Origin: Actinomycetales bacterium
Lineage (GTDB): Bacteria; Actinomycetota; Actinomycetes; Actinomycetales; Kineosporiaceae
Assembly: GCA_012719445.1 (NCBI GenBank)
Contig: JAAYAH010000131.1
Coordinates: 1-55,047, forward strand
Direction: 5' to 3'
DNA: 55,047 bases
In this document: positions 26,045 through 33,222 of the stretch, piece by piece
Position numbering within the stretch: position 1 is the first letter of the stretch
Layout: each line of letters opens with the position of its first letter
Notes under the pieces: generated by a model
Told to the model about the DNA's origin: nothing
What the model saw: only the letters and a program-made list of their open reading frames with translations
The model's database searches: none
Position numbers and translations under genes: made by a program

Positions 26045-27619
26045 GTGAACAGTGCAGCCCCGGACACCTTCCCGTCCCCCGACGGCCCGGACGAGTACGG
26101 CGTGGTGTTCCCCATGGTCGACGGCCGCCGGTCGACGTCCGCCACCGGCAGGGCGGTGGTGGCGGACGCCGTGCGCGACCTGGACCCGGCCCTGGCCGAG
26201 GTGGTCGGGTCCGATCCCGACTGGCGACACGGCTACCTGCGGGCCGTGCGCCGGATGACCGAACTGGAGGCCCGCTCCGGCGACGCGGCCCTCGCGATCG
26301 CCGGTGCGGGGCTGGACGCGGTCCACCGCCGGTTCCGGGTCCGTCAGGACGGCGAGGACCTGTCCCTTGACCAGGTGATGCGCCGCGACCCCGAGGGCTC
26401 GGCCCGCCCGCCTGCGGTGCACCCCGTGGCCGTCGCCGGGGCGGGGGAGCCCGGGCCGTGCGGGCTGGAGATCCCCTACCGAGGCGGCCTGCTCGCCGGG
26501 GACGACCTCGCGCGCCGGCTGGACACCTGGCTCGCCGACGGGATCGCCGAGCCGTCCCTCGCCGAGGCGATCACGGCGGTCGCCGAGCATCCCGAGTGGC
26601 TCGACCTGCGCGATCTCACCGTCGTGGTGCTCGGCGCCGGGGCCGAGCTGGGGCCGTTGCCGTCGCTGGTCCGCTGGGGTGCGCACGTGGTGGCGGTCGA
26701 CCTCCCCGGCTTCGCCCGGTGGCGCCGGCTGATCGACGTCGTGCGTGCCTCGCCGGGGCGGATGACGCTCCCGGTCTCCCGGTGGCTCCCGGCGACGGCG
26801 ACCGACGACGAGCTCGCCGCCGCGGCGGGGAACGACCTGTTGACCGCCGTGCCGGACCTGCTGGCCTGGCTGTCGTCCCTCGACGGGCCGCTCACCCTCG
26901 GCAGCTACGCCTACGCGGACGGGGCGGACAACGTCCGGCTCGCGGTCGCGGTGGACGCCCTCGCCGGGGCGCTGACGGCGGCGAGGGACGACGTGTCGCT
27001 GGCCTACCTGGCCACCCCGACCGACGTGTTCGCGGTCCCGGCCGAGGTCGTCGTCGACAGCAGGCGGCGGTACGCCTCCCGGGTGACCACCTGGCACCGG
27101 CTCGCCCGGCTGGGCACCGGGGGCCACCTGTTCGCCCCGAACTACTCCGGCAGGCCGGGGCAGCGCGGGTTGGTGAGGACAGCCGACGGCAGGCCGTTGG
27201 GGATCCTCGACGCGCTGGTGTCGCAGCAGGGCCCCAACTACACCCTCGCCAAGCGGATCCAGCGCTGGCGGGCGCTGCGCGCCAGGGCCGACGGGGTCAG
27301 GGTCTCCATCAACGTCGCGCCCGCGACCAGGACCCGGTCGGTGCTCCGCAACCGGGCCCTGGCTGCCGCGTACGCCGGGGCGCACCGGTTCGGGATCGAG
27401 ATCTTCGACCCGCCCGCCGCGAACACGCTCATGGCCGCGCTGCTGGTCCACGACCTGCGCAACCCGGAGGCCGCTGCGGCTCCGGAGACGCCGCTGAGCA
27501 CCCCGGTCGAGCTGTTCTGGCGAGGAGCCCTGCACGGTGGTCTGTGGCGCGGTGGGTTCGCTCCCCGCTCGGTGCTCGGGACGGCCGTCGTCCTCGGCAT
27601 GGTGCGCCGCGGCGCCTGA
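26045..27619 (+). CDS. Conserved-looking protein with a Rossmann-like motif, function unknown
   Basis: 524 residues from GTG 26045 (ATG 26036 is three codons upstream). The N-terminal part (about 1-150) is alpha-helical with Val-Val-Phe-Pro-Met-Val-Asp near residue 20. At about residue 197 lies Val-Val-Val-Leu-Gly-Ala-Gly-Ala-Glu-Leu-Gly-Pro-Leu, a glycine-rich nucleotide-binding-like turn, followed by a strand ending Val-Val-Ala-Val-Asp-Leu-Pro. That is the pattern of a dinucleotide- or SAM-binding fold. A later stretch has Tyr-Leu-Ala-Thr-Pro-Thr-Asp-Val-Phe. No signal peptide or transmembrane helix. I do not recognise a named family. A long hairpin follows its stop. Confidence 0.75.
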   Translation: MNSAAPDTFPSPDGPDEYGVVFPMVDGRRSTSATGRAVVADAVRDLDPALAEVVGSDPDWRHGYLRAVRRMTELEARSGDAALAIAGAGLDAVHRRFRVRQDGEDLSLDQVMRRDPEGSARPPAVHPVAVAGAGEPGPCGLEIPYRGGLLAGDDLARRLDTWLADGIAEPSLAEAITAVAEHPEWLDLRDLTVVVLGAGAELGPLPSLVRWGAHVVAVDLPGFARWRRLIDVVRASPGRMTLPVSRWLPATATDDELAAAAGNDLLTAVPDLLAWLSSLDGPLTLGSYAYADGADNVRLAVAVDALAGALTAARDDVSLAYLATPTDVFAVPAEVVVDSRRRYASRVTTWHRLARLGTGGHLFAPNYSGRPGQRGLVRTADGRPLGILDALVSQQGPNYTLAKRIQRWRALRARADGVRVSINVAPATRTRSVLRNRALAAAYAGAHRFGIEIFDPPAANTLMAALLVHDLRNPEAAAAPETPLSTPVELFWRGALHGGLWRGGFAPRSVLGTAVVLGMVRRGA

Positions 27620-27687
27620 GCCCGCGAGCGGTCCGCAGGTGGCCGTCGAGTGGTCTGCGAGCGGTCCGCGAGCGGTCGCCAGACGTC

Positions 27688-27742
27688 GACCGGTGGCCAA
27701 TCGGGGTCATTCCTGAGATATGACCCCGATTGGCCACCGGTC
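27688..27742. terminator. Perfect 22-bp inverted repeat between convergent genes
   Basis: Arms 27688-27709 and 27721-27742 are exact reverse complements with an 11-base loop (TTCCTGAGATA). It lies 68 bases after one stop codon and 67 bases from the other, so it can stop transcription from both sides. Short direct repeats of GAGCGGTCCG and CAGCGAGGGAC flank it. Confidence 0.65.
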
Positions 27743-27809
27743 AGCGAGGGACTGGTCAGCGAGGGACGGCTGAGCCGGTGGCGCGTGGGCGGCGGGTTGT
27801 CGGGGTGGG

Positions 27810-28712
27810 TCAGCCGGTGCGGTGCCGGTCCCTGGTCAGGCTGGCCGCCCTGACCAGCCGGTCGCGGAGCGCCTTGGTGTGCCTGCGGCTCACCTGCAGG
27901 ATGCGGTCGCCCAGCCGGACGGCGCACCGCCCCCCGTCGGTGCGGATCTCGTCGACGTGGGGGAGAGCGACCAGGGTGCTGCGGTGGATCCGGACGAACC
28001 CGGCGTCCGCCCACCGCTCCTCCAGGGCCGAGAGCGGGATCCGGACCAGGTGGCTGCCGGTGGCGGTGTGCAACCGGGCGTAGTCCCCGTGGGCCTCGAC
28101 GAAGCGGACCTGGGACCGTCGGACGAACCGGGTGACCCCCGCGAGTTCGACGGCGATCGTCTCGTCGTCGCCGCCGGGAGACGCCGCCGGGGCCGATCCC
28201 CTGGAGCCGTCGTCGCCGGTCCCGTCCCTGGCCGCGGTGCCGTTGCCGGTGCCATGTCCGGCACCGATGCCGGTGCCGTTCCCGGCGCCGTTGCCCCGCC
28301 CGCCGGGGGACGCCGTGTCCGCGACGTCCTCGACGACCCGTCGCACCGTGGCCTCGAGACAGCCGAGCCGCTGCGGAACCCTGGCGCAGTCGGTGACCCG
28401 GACCTCGAAGGTCCTGACCACGTCGGCCTCGCGCGCCGTGGCCACCACGACCCTGGCGCTGCTCGCGAACCGGGCGAGGGTACGGGCCAGGTCCCGTCCG
28501 GCCAACTCGGGTGCCTTGACGTCGCAGAAGACGACGTCGATCGTCCGGTCGCCGAGGACGTCGAGCGCCTCTGCGACCGTGGTCGCGGTCCGGATCTCTC
28601 CGATCCGTGGATCTTCCCCGAGTAGGCGGGTCACCTCGGCGCGGGCCGATGTCTCACCGTCGACGACAAGAGCAGACAAAGGCCGCGTCTGGGGCATCGT
28701 CGCACCAGCCAT
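27810..28712 (-). CDS. LytTR-family response regulator with atypical receiver
   Basis: 300 residues from ATG 28712, six bases after TACTCT and without a Shine-Dalgarno sequence. The receiver (about 10-132) has Asp18 and phosphoacceptor-like Asp64 in Val-Phe-Cys-Asp-Val-Lys-Ala-Pro. The usual Lys-Pro after the fifth strand is replaced by Val-Thr-Asp-Cys-Ala-Arg-Val-Pro (107-114), with no lysine. A Gly/Asn/Thr-rich linker (about 137-180) leads to a LytTR DNA-binding domain (about 190-292) with Phe-Val-Glu-Ala-His-Gly-Asp-Tyr and Phe-Val-Arg-Ile-His-Arg-Ser. No sensor kinase is adjacent. It probably controls genes through direct repeats, possibly independent of phosphorylation. Confidence 0.9.
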   Translation of the reverse strand: MAGATMPQTRPLSALVVDGETSARAEVTRLLGEDPRIGEIRTATTVAEALDVLGDRTIDVVFCDVKAPELAGRDLARTLARFASSARVVVATAREADVVRTFEVRVTDCARVPQRLGCLEATVRRVVEDVADTASPGGRGNGAGNGTGIGAGHGTGNGTAARDGTGDDGSRGSAPAASPGGDDETIAVELAGVTRFVRRSQVRFVEAHGDYARLHTATGSHLVRIPLSALEERWADAGFVRIHRSTLVALPHVDEIRTDGGRCAVRLGDRILQVSRRHTKALRDRLVRAASLTRDRHRTG

Positions 28713-28718
28713 TGGGCG

Positions 28719-28724
28719 AGAGTA
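28719..28724 (-). promoter_or_regulatory. Leaderless -10 of the LytTR regulator
   Basis: TACTCT on the minus strand, six bases before ATG 28712. Confidence 0.55.
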
Positions 28725-28852
28725 CGACGAGGACCCCGTCCGAGGCGAGCAGGGATCCCGGATGTGGTCTCAACCTCGCCGAGGGTGACGAAACGGGTCC
28801 GAGGGGTCAGGTAAGGGTTTCCCGTCGGGCGTTCCGGTCGTGGGGCCGGGGT

Positions 28853-28901
28853 GCAGGCCCGTGGCGTGGGTCGGGGCGCAGGCCCGTGGCGTGGGTCGGG
28901 G
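28853..28901. repeat. 24-bp direct repeat, two copies
   Basis: Copies at 28853-28876 and 28878-28901 lie just beyond the stop of the CopC-domain gene, in its 3' flank. No hairpin is obvious. Confidence 0.7.
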
Positions 28902-28913
28902 CGCGGAGCCGGG

Positions 28914-29666
28914 TCAGGAGCCGGGAGGGCCGAACCGTCGCCAGAGTGCGTATCCGGTTGCACCGACGGCGAGTGCGCTGAGCACGGCACCGACGGCGAG
29001 GACCGCGGGCGGGAGCCCGTCGGGCAGCGCCGGGGCATCCGGCCCTGCCGCCGTCCCGGACGCGTCGGTCGACGTCGCGGAGGGCCCCGTCGTGGAGGTG
29101 ACCGTCGCGGAGGGTTCCGCACCCGCGGCCGTCGTCCCGCCCGGCGTCGTTCCCCGCCCGGGTGCCGGGGGGGTGACGTGGGGCTCGGCCGCCGACCTGG
29201 GCAGGGTGAACCGGAACTCGCCGGAGACCGGATGGCCGTCCGCCGAGCTGACCCGCCACCCGACGAAGTAGGTGTCCGGAGCGAGACCGGCGAGCAGCGA
29301 CTGGGTGACGGTCCTGCCGCGGACCGACACCGCACCGGTGGAGACGTCACCAGTGCTGCCGACCACCCGGACCACGGCCCCGATCGCGGTCACGTTCTCG
29401 GCGAAGACCAGCCGGACCTGTCGGGGCGGGGCCTTCAGGGTGCTGCTGTCGGCCGGGGAGCTGGAGACCAGACGGTTGTGGGCCGCGGCCGGAGCGGCGC
29501 CGAGTGCGACGGTGCCGAGGAGCACGCCGAGGATCACGACGGGGATCACGACGGGGAGCGCAGCTCGGCGTGCCCGCGGGGAGCTGCCGGGGTGCCGGAG
29601 CAGGCACCGGAGGGTGCGGATCCGACGGATCACCGAGGGGTGCGGGAGGAGGGCCGGCGTCGGCAT
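28914..29666 (-). CDS. CopC/YcnJ-type copper-resistance domain protein
   Basis: 250 residues from ATG 29666. A long basic N-terminus precedes a hydrophobic signal (about 36-60) that would be cleaved before His63 (Ala-Ala-Ala-His-Asn-Arg-Leu). The mature N-terminal histidine is the copper ligand of CopC proteins, and the second ligand region Asp-Gly-His-Pro-Val-Ser-Gly is present further on. A Pro/Thr/Ser-rich linker and a C-terminal transmembrane helix anchor it outside the membrane. No CopD gene adjoins it. TAGGGT six bases before the start suggests a leaderless mRNA. Expected role: copper binding or delivery at the cell surface. Confidence 0.88.
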   Translation of the reverse strand: MPTPALLPHPSVIRRIRTLRCLLRHPGSSPRARRAALPVVIPVVILGVLLGTVALGAAPAAAHNRLVSSSPADSSTLKAPPRQVRLVFAENVTAIGAVVRVVGSTGDVSTGAVSVRGRTVTQSLLAGLAPDTYFVGWRVSSADGHPVSGEFRFTLPRSAAEPHVTPPAPGRGTTPGGTTAAGAEPSATVTSTTGPSATSTDASGTAAGPDAPALPDGLPPAVLAVGAVLSALAVGATGYALWRRFGPPGS

Positions 29667-29672
29667 GGGCGA

Positions 29673-29678
29673 ACCCTA
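29673..29678 (-). promoter_or_regulatory. Leaderless -10 of the CopC-domain gene
   Basis: TAGGGT on the minus strand, six bases before ATG 29666. Confidence 0.55.
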
Positions 29679-29800
29679 CCGATCGGGGCGACCCCGACAC
29701 CCTCCGAACGGCGTCGGGAGCGGCCGGATGCGGCCGGGGTCCGCCACGGCGAGGGATGGTCTCCTCCGCGGGCGGGCGGAAGGGCGGGCGGGTGCGCCCG

Positions 29801-31084
29801 TCACGGCGAGGCGGCGGTCTCCGTGCCGGCCGCGCCAGCCGAACTGGTCGTGCCGGCCGTACCGGCCGGACACGTCTTCTCCACCACGGGAGCGACGAGG
29901 GCGTCGCCCGGCATCACCAACGGGACGGCGTCCGTCCCCGTCCGGCCTCCCTCTCCGGAGCCGAGGAGGGCCGTCGCGTCGGACAGGGCGACCCGGGCCC
30001 CGCAGGTGAGGACCACCGTCGCGGGGGTGACCGTCACCGAGCCAGGTTCCACGCGGACCGGCTCGGGGAGCCGGACCACCACCTCCTCGCCCAGGTCGAG
30101 GCGGGTCACGGTGACCGGGACCCCCGCGGTCGAGGCCAGATGGACGTGCACCGAGACGCCCCGCTGCGGGTCCGCGCCGATGACGCCGGTCGCCCACGCG
30201 AGCACGACGCTGCCCTCCTGCGTCTGGCGGATCCCGGACCGCCTGCCCTCCTGGTACCCGCCGACACACCCCGCGACGAGGGCGACGCCGACCACGAGCA
30301 GGGTGATCACGGTGCGCGCCGACGCCCGTCCCTCCGGCACGGAGCGTCGGGCGGGCGAGGAGCGGGTGGAGGGCCCGGGACCGTCGTCCGGGTCCGGTGG
30401 CCGGAGCGGGACGGTGAGGTCGAGATCGAGGACGGGCTCGCGGGCCGCCGTCCGGCGGACCGGTGCGCCGGACGGAGGGACGGGTGCGCCACCTGGAGGC
30501 ACCGGTGCGCCGTCGCGAGGGACGGGGCCGCCGTCCGGGGGGACGGGCGCGCCGTCCTGCCCGTCGGGGGGAGTCGGCCCACGGCTCTCCCCGGTCTCCG
30601 CGCCGGGAGCACCGCCGAACGGCCGGACCGGGGTGAGGTCGACGACGACGCTCGTGTTCGGGGCGATCTCCCGGGTCGGGACGGCGATCTCGGCCTGGCG
30701 GGTCTCCGGGGCCGAGACGGCGGCGTCCGAGGCGGGTGCGGCGGTCCCTACGCGCTCCTCACCGACGTCGAGGGTGTGCCGGGGGCAGCTCCCCGTGACC
30801 GAGAGATCGAGTTCGACCGGCAGCCCCCGGACATCGGGGACGTCGGCGGTCCCGGTCCCCGTCTCGGTGGTGCCAGCGGTCCCGGACGGCCCGGGGGGCT
30901 CGGCGGTCCCGGTCCCCGTCTCGGCGGTGCCAGCGGTCCCGGACGGCCGGGCGGGCTCCGCGGTCTGCACCAGGTTCCCGGATTCCGGGGACGCGGCGGC
31001 GCCGGTGCTGTCCTGGGCGCGAGGGGGATCCGGGTCCGGGGTCTCGGTGGTCGCTGCGTCGTCACGCGGCTCGGGATTCACCAT
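29801..31084 (-). CDS. Proline-rich single-pass membrane protein, unknown function
   Basis: 427 residues from ATG 31084, chosen over an upstream frame extension because CGGAG lies just before it. Residues 1-250 are Pro/Gly/Thr-rich, low complexity and include an imperfect internal duplication of a Thr-Gly-Thr-Ala-Glu-Pro segment. One transmembrane helix (about 257-280) is followed by an extracytoplasmic domain with strands such as Val-Ser-Val-His-Val-His-Leu and two cysteines (Leu-Thr-Cys-Gly, Lys-Thr-Cys-Pro) that could form a disulfide. No known family recognised. The real start could be further downstream because the N-terminal half gives little guidance. Confidence 0.6.
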   Translation of the reverse strand: MVNPEPRDDAATTETPDPDPPRAQDSTGAAASPESGNLVQTAEPARPSGTAGTAETGTGTAEPPGPSGTAGTTETGTGTADVPDVRGLPVELDLSVTGSCPRHTLDVGEERVGTAAPASDAAVSAPETRQAEIAVPTREIAPNTSVVVDLTPVRPFGGAPGAETGESRGPTPPDGQDGAPVPPDGGPVPRDGAPVPPGGAPVPPSGAPVRRTAAREPVLDLDLTVPLRPPDPDDGPGPSTRSSPARRSVPEGRASARTVITLLVVGVALVAGCVGGYQEGRRSGIRQTQEGSVVLAWATGVIGADPQRGVSVHVHLASTAGVPVTVTRLDLGEEVVVRLPEPVRVEPGSVTVTPATVVLTCGARVALSDATALLGSGEGGRTGTDAVPLVMPGDALVAPVVEKTCPAGTAGTTSSAGAAGTETAASP

Positions 31085-31112
31085 GTGATCACTCCGATCC
31101 CGACGGACGGAC

Positions 31113-31144
31113 GGGCGGCGGCACCCCATGGGGTGCCGCCGCCC
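31113..31144. promoter_or_regulatory. 32-bp perfect palindrome upstream of the Pro-rich membrane protein
   Basis: Arms 31113-31127 and 31130-31144 are exact reverse complements separated by AT, 29 bases before the start codon. It may be an operator or a strong hairpin. The rest of the 31085-31394 gap shows no gene. Confidence 0.5.
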
Positions 31145-31394
31145 TGCACGACCGTCGGGTTATCAGGCGCGTTTCGGGGTTCGCCGGACCGGGTCGAGCC
31201 CGTTACGGCGAGTCCTTTCGGAGGACTGCCCGCGCGTGGGTACCTGACTGTCGTGCGGTCCAGGGGCCGGCCTGGCCGATCCTCTGTCCGTAACGTCATG
31301 TGTACTCCACGTCGTCGTCTGAGGGAAGGGGTCGAGCGAGGTTCTGCGTCCGACAGTGGCAGGATCAACCGCCTCGTCCCGGGTGAGAAGCCCG

Positions 31395-32285
31395 TCAGCG
31401 GTACGGCGGCGGGTGGTGGTCACTGCGGTGCGGCCTGGCGACGCCGTTGCCGTGAGGCCTGGTGACGCACCCTGGGGACCGGCGTCGGGACATGGTCCAC
31501 GCGACTCCGAGCGCCACGGCGACGCCGGTGAGGGCGCTCGCGGCGAGGGCGGCTCGTCCCGACGGCGGCACCCGGGCCACCTGGTCGGCGACCCGTGAGC
31601 GCAGCGTCACCGGGTGGGTGAAGTCGAGCACCGTCCACTCCCGGGCAACGGCGAGCCGGCGCAGGGCCTTGTCCGGGTTGACGGCGTGGGGGTGGCCCAC
31701 GGCCTCCAGCATGGGGACGTCCGTCATCGAGTCCGTGTAGGCGTAGCAGTCGGCGAGGTCGTAGCCCTCCCGCTCGGCGAGTTCCCGGATCGCCACCGCC
31801 TTCTGCTCCGCGTAGGCGTAGAAGGCGATCTCTCCGGTGTACCGGCCGTCCTCGATGATCATCTGGGTCGCGATCACCCGATCGGCTCCCAGGAGGGTGC
31901 CGATCGGCTCGACGACCTCCGACCCGGACGTCGACACGATGACGACGTCCCGCCCGGCCTCGTGGTGCTCGGCGATCAGAGCCGTCGCCTCCCGGTACAC
32001 GGCGGGCTGGATGATCCGTTCGAGGGTCTCGGCGACGATGTCCCTGACCTGCTGGACGTCCCACCCTGTGCACAGCTCGGAGAGGTACCGGCGCATCCGC
32101 TCGATCTGGTCGTGGTCCGCCCCTCCGGCGAGGTAGAGGAAGTGCGCGTACGCGCTCCTCAGCACGGCTCTCCGGGTGATCAGACCGCCCGCGTAGAAGG
32201 GGCGGGAGAACGCGAAGGCGCTCGACCTGGCGATGATCGTCTTGTCGAGGTCGAAGAAGGCGGCTGTCCGCCCCGCAGGCGCCAT
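31395..32285 (-). CDS. HAD-IB family phosphatase (SerB-like, Rv3661-type)
   Basis: 296 residues from ATG 32285. HAD motif I Phe-Phe-Asp12-Leu-Asp14-Lys-Thr starts the domain, motif II is Val-Ser-Thr-Ser-Gly, and motif III/IV is Cys-Tyr-Ala-Tyr-Thr-Asp-Ser-Met-Thr-Asp-Val-Pro-Met-Leu. A C-terminal hydrophobic helix (near Ala-Leu-Ala-Ala-Ser-Ala-Leu-Thr-Gly-Val) and a His/Arg/Pro-rich tail follow, so the enzyme may be membrane-associated. Such proteins dephosphorylate small phosphomonoesters; true phosphoserine phosphatase activity is not implied. TATGCT six bases upstream indicates a leaderless mRNA. It is adjacent to the 6C RNA, as in mycobacteria. Confidence 0.88.
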   Translation of the reverse strand: MAPAGRTAAFFDLDKTIIARSSAFAFSRPFYAGGLITRRAVLRSAYAHFLYLAGGADHDQIERMRRYLSELCTGWDVQQVRDIVAETLERIIQPAVYREATALIAEHHEAGRDVVIVSTSGSEVVEPIGTLLGADRVIATQMIIEDGRYTGEIAFYAYAEQKAVAIRELAEREGYDLADCYAYTDSMTDVPMLEAVGHPHAVNPDKALRRLAVAREWTVLDFTHPVTLRSRVADQVARVPPSGRAALAASALTGVAVALGVAWTMSRRRSPGCVTRPHGNGVARPHRSDHHPPPYR

Positions 32286-32291
32286 CCCGGC

Positions 32292-32297
32292 AGCATA
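32292..32297 (-). promoter_or_regulatory. Leaderless -10 of the HAD phosphatase gene
   Basis: TATGCT on the minus strand, six bases before ATG 32285. Confidence 0.55.
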
Positions 32298-32345
32298 GGT
32301 CGCCGGCAACGGCCCTGGCCCGTCTCCTCGCCGGTCGGGAGGCGA

Positions 32346-32408
32346 TCGTGACGACGTCCCGGTCGTGAGGCGGTCGTGAGGCGGTCGTGAGGCGGTCGTG
32401 ACGACGTC
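32346..32408. repeat. 11-bp tandem repeats flanked by a direct repeat
   Basis: Three to four units of GGTCGTGAGGC (32361-32400) sit between two copies of TCGTGACGACGTC. They lie in the gap 32286-32705, which shows no gene. An AT-richer stretch at 32570-32640 with CGAAATTCGTCG and ATCGTCGAATTTT may be regulatory for the 6C RNA. Confidence 0.7.
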
Positions 32409-32671
32409 GGGTCGGCGGCCGGGACGAGGGAGTTGACCGGGCATCACCGGCGGATGCCAGGATCTCCCTGGCTCACGTGAGGCAATTCACATCTGAGTCT
32501 GGGGTTCGGAGAGGGCGTCCAGGGTCCGATGGGTGCCGTTCTGATGGCTTCGGAGACCGAAACGGGGCGCAATCGACCTTCGAAATTCGTCGTTTCGTAG
32601 CCCAGGGTCAACGAATATCGTCGAATTTTGGCTGGCCCTGGCAAAAGGGGCAGAAGAGTCCCGCCGGGTGG

Positions 32672-32700
32672 TTGCGATTGCGGCTCCGTGGGTACAGACT
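32672..32700 (+). promoter_or_regulatory. Promoter of the 6C RNA
   Basis: TTGCGA (32672-32677) is followed after 17 bases by CAGACT (32695-32700). It predicts a start near 32706. Confidence 0.5.
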
Positions 32701-32705
32701 TCCGT

Positions 32706-32803
32706 CGCCGGCGTAACGCCGCGCTCGCCGGTCCGACTCCTCCCCCCCGAGCCGGACTGGTGGACGGCCCCCGCTCCCCCCCAGCGGGGGCCGTCACGTT
32801 TTG
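32706..32803 (+). ncRNA. 6C small RNA
   Basis: Two adjacent stem-loops each expose seven consecutive cytosines: stem 32731-32739/32749-32757 (one mismatch) and a perfect 13-base stem 32763-32775/32783-32795. The second is followed by ACGTTTT, so it is also the intrinsic terminator. A small hairpin (32709-32721) precedes them. This is the defining architecture of the actinobacterial 6C RNA (M. tuberculosis B11), and it lies between the HAD phosphatase and ssd-like genes exactly as in M. tuberculosis. In that species the C-rich loops pair with mRNA targets. The 5' end is estimated from the promoter. Confidence 0.88.
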
Positions 32804-33086
32804 CCGCACCGTCGGCAATCCCCGCGACCTGGTCATCCCGGGAAGTTGCGCAAGCCCCCCGAGCACCCGGTCGGCCCGGCAGGCTCCAGCGCCATGGCGA
32901 GCCCGGTCACCCCGGGCGGCATTGCTGAGCGGCGTCTGCTCTCCGGCTGGGGTGCCGGTGACGCCGATCCGATCCGTCATCCATGTTGATCAACTTTGCC
33001 GTCCCCCGAGGTAGGTCACCTCCAACCGCCCGGCGAGGTGGGTCAGCCCCGGATGCCGCCGACCGTCCGGGTAGCGCGACCTCGAG

Positions 33087-33122
33087 TTGTCCACAGGTCG
33101 CGGTCACGTCCCGTCGTCCACA
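33087..33122 (+). promoter_or_regulatory. Two DnaA-box-like sites before the Ssd gene
   Basis: TTGTCCACA (33087-33095) matches the actinobacterial DnaA box exactly, and TCGTCCACA (33114-33122) differs at one base. They are 27 bases apart, 100-136 bases before GTG 33223. Apart from these the gap 32804-33222 shows nothing. Confidence 0.4.
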
Positions 33123-33222
33123 GCCCCAGGCGTCCGCCCGGTCGGGCCCTCCCGGCACTCCCATGCTCGTCGGACAGGCCGTGGCGCAGGTGGTGCCCGT
33201 CCGACGACAGGAGGTGGTGTCC

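Noticed and set aside
33087-33122. DnaA boxes as a replication origin
   Set aside because: Only two boxes and no dnaA, dnaN or gyrB nearby.
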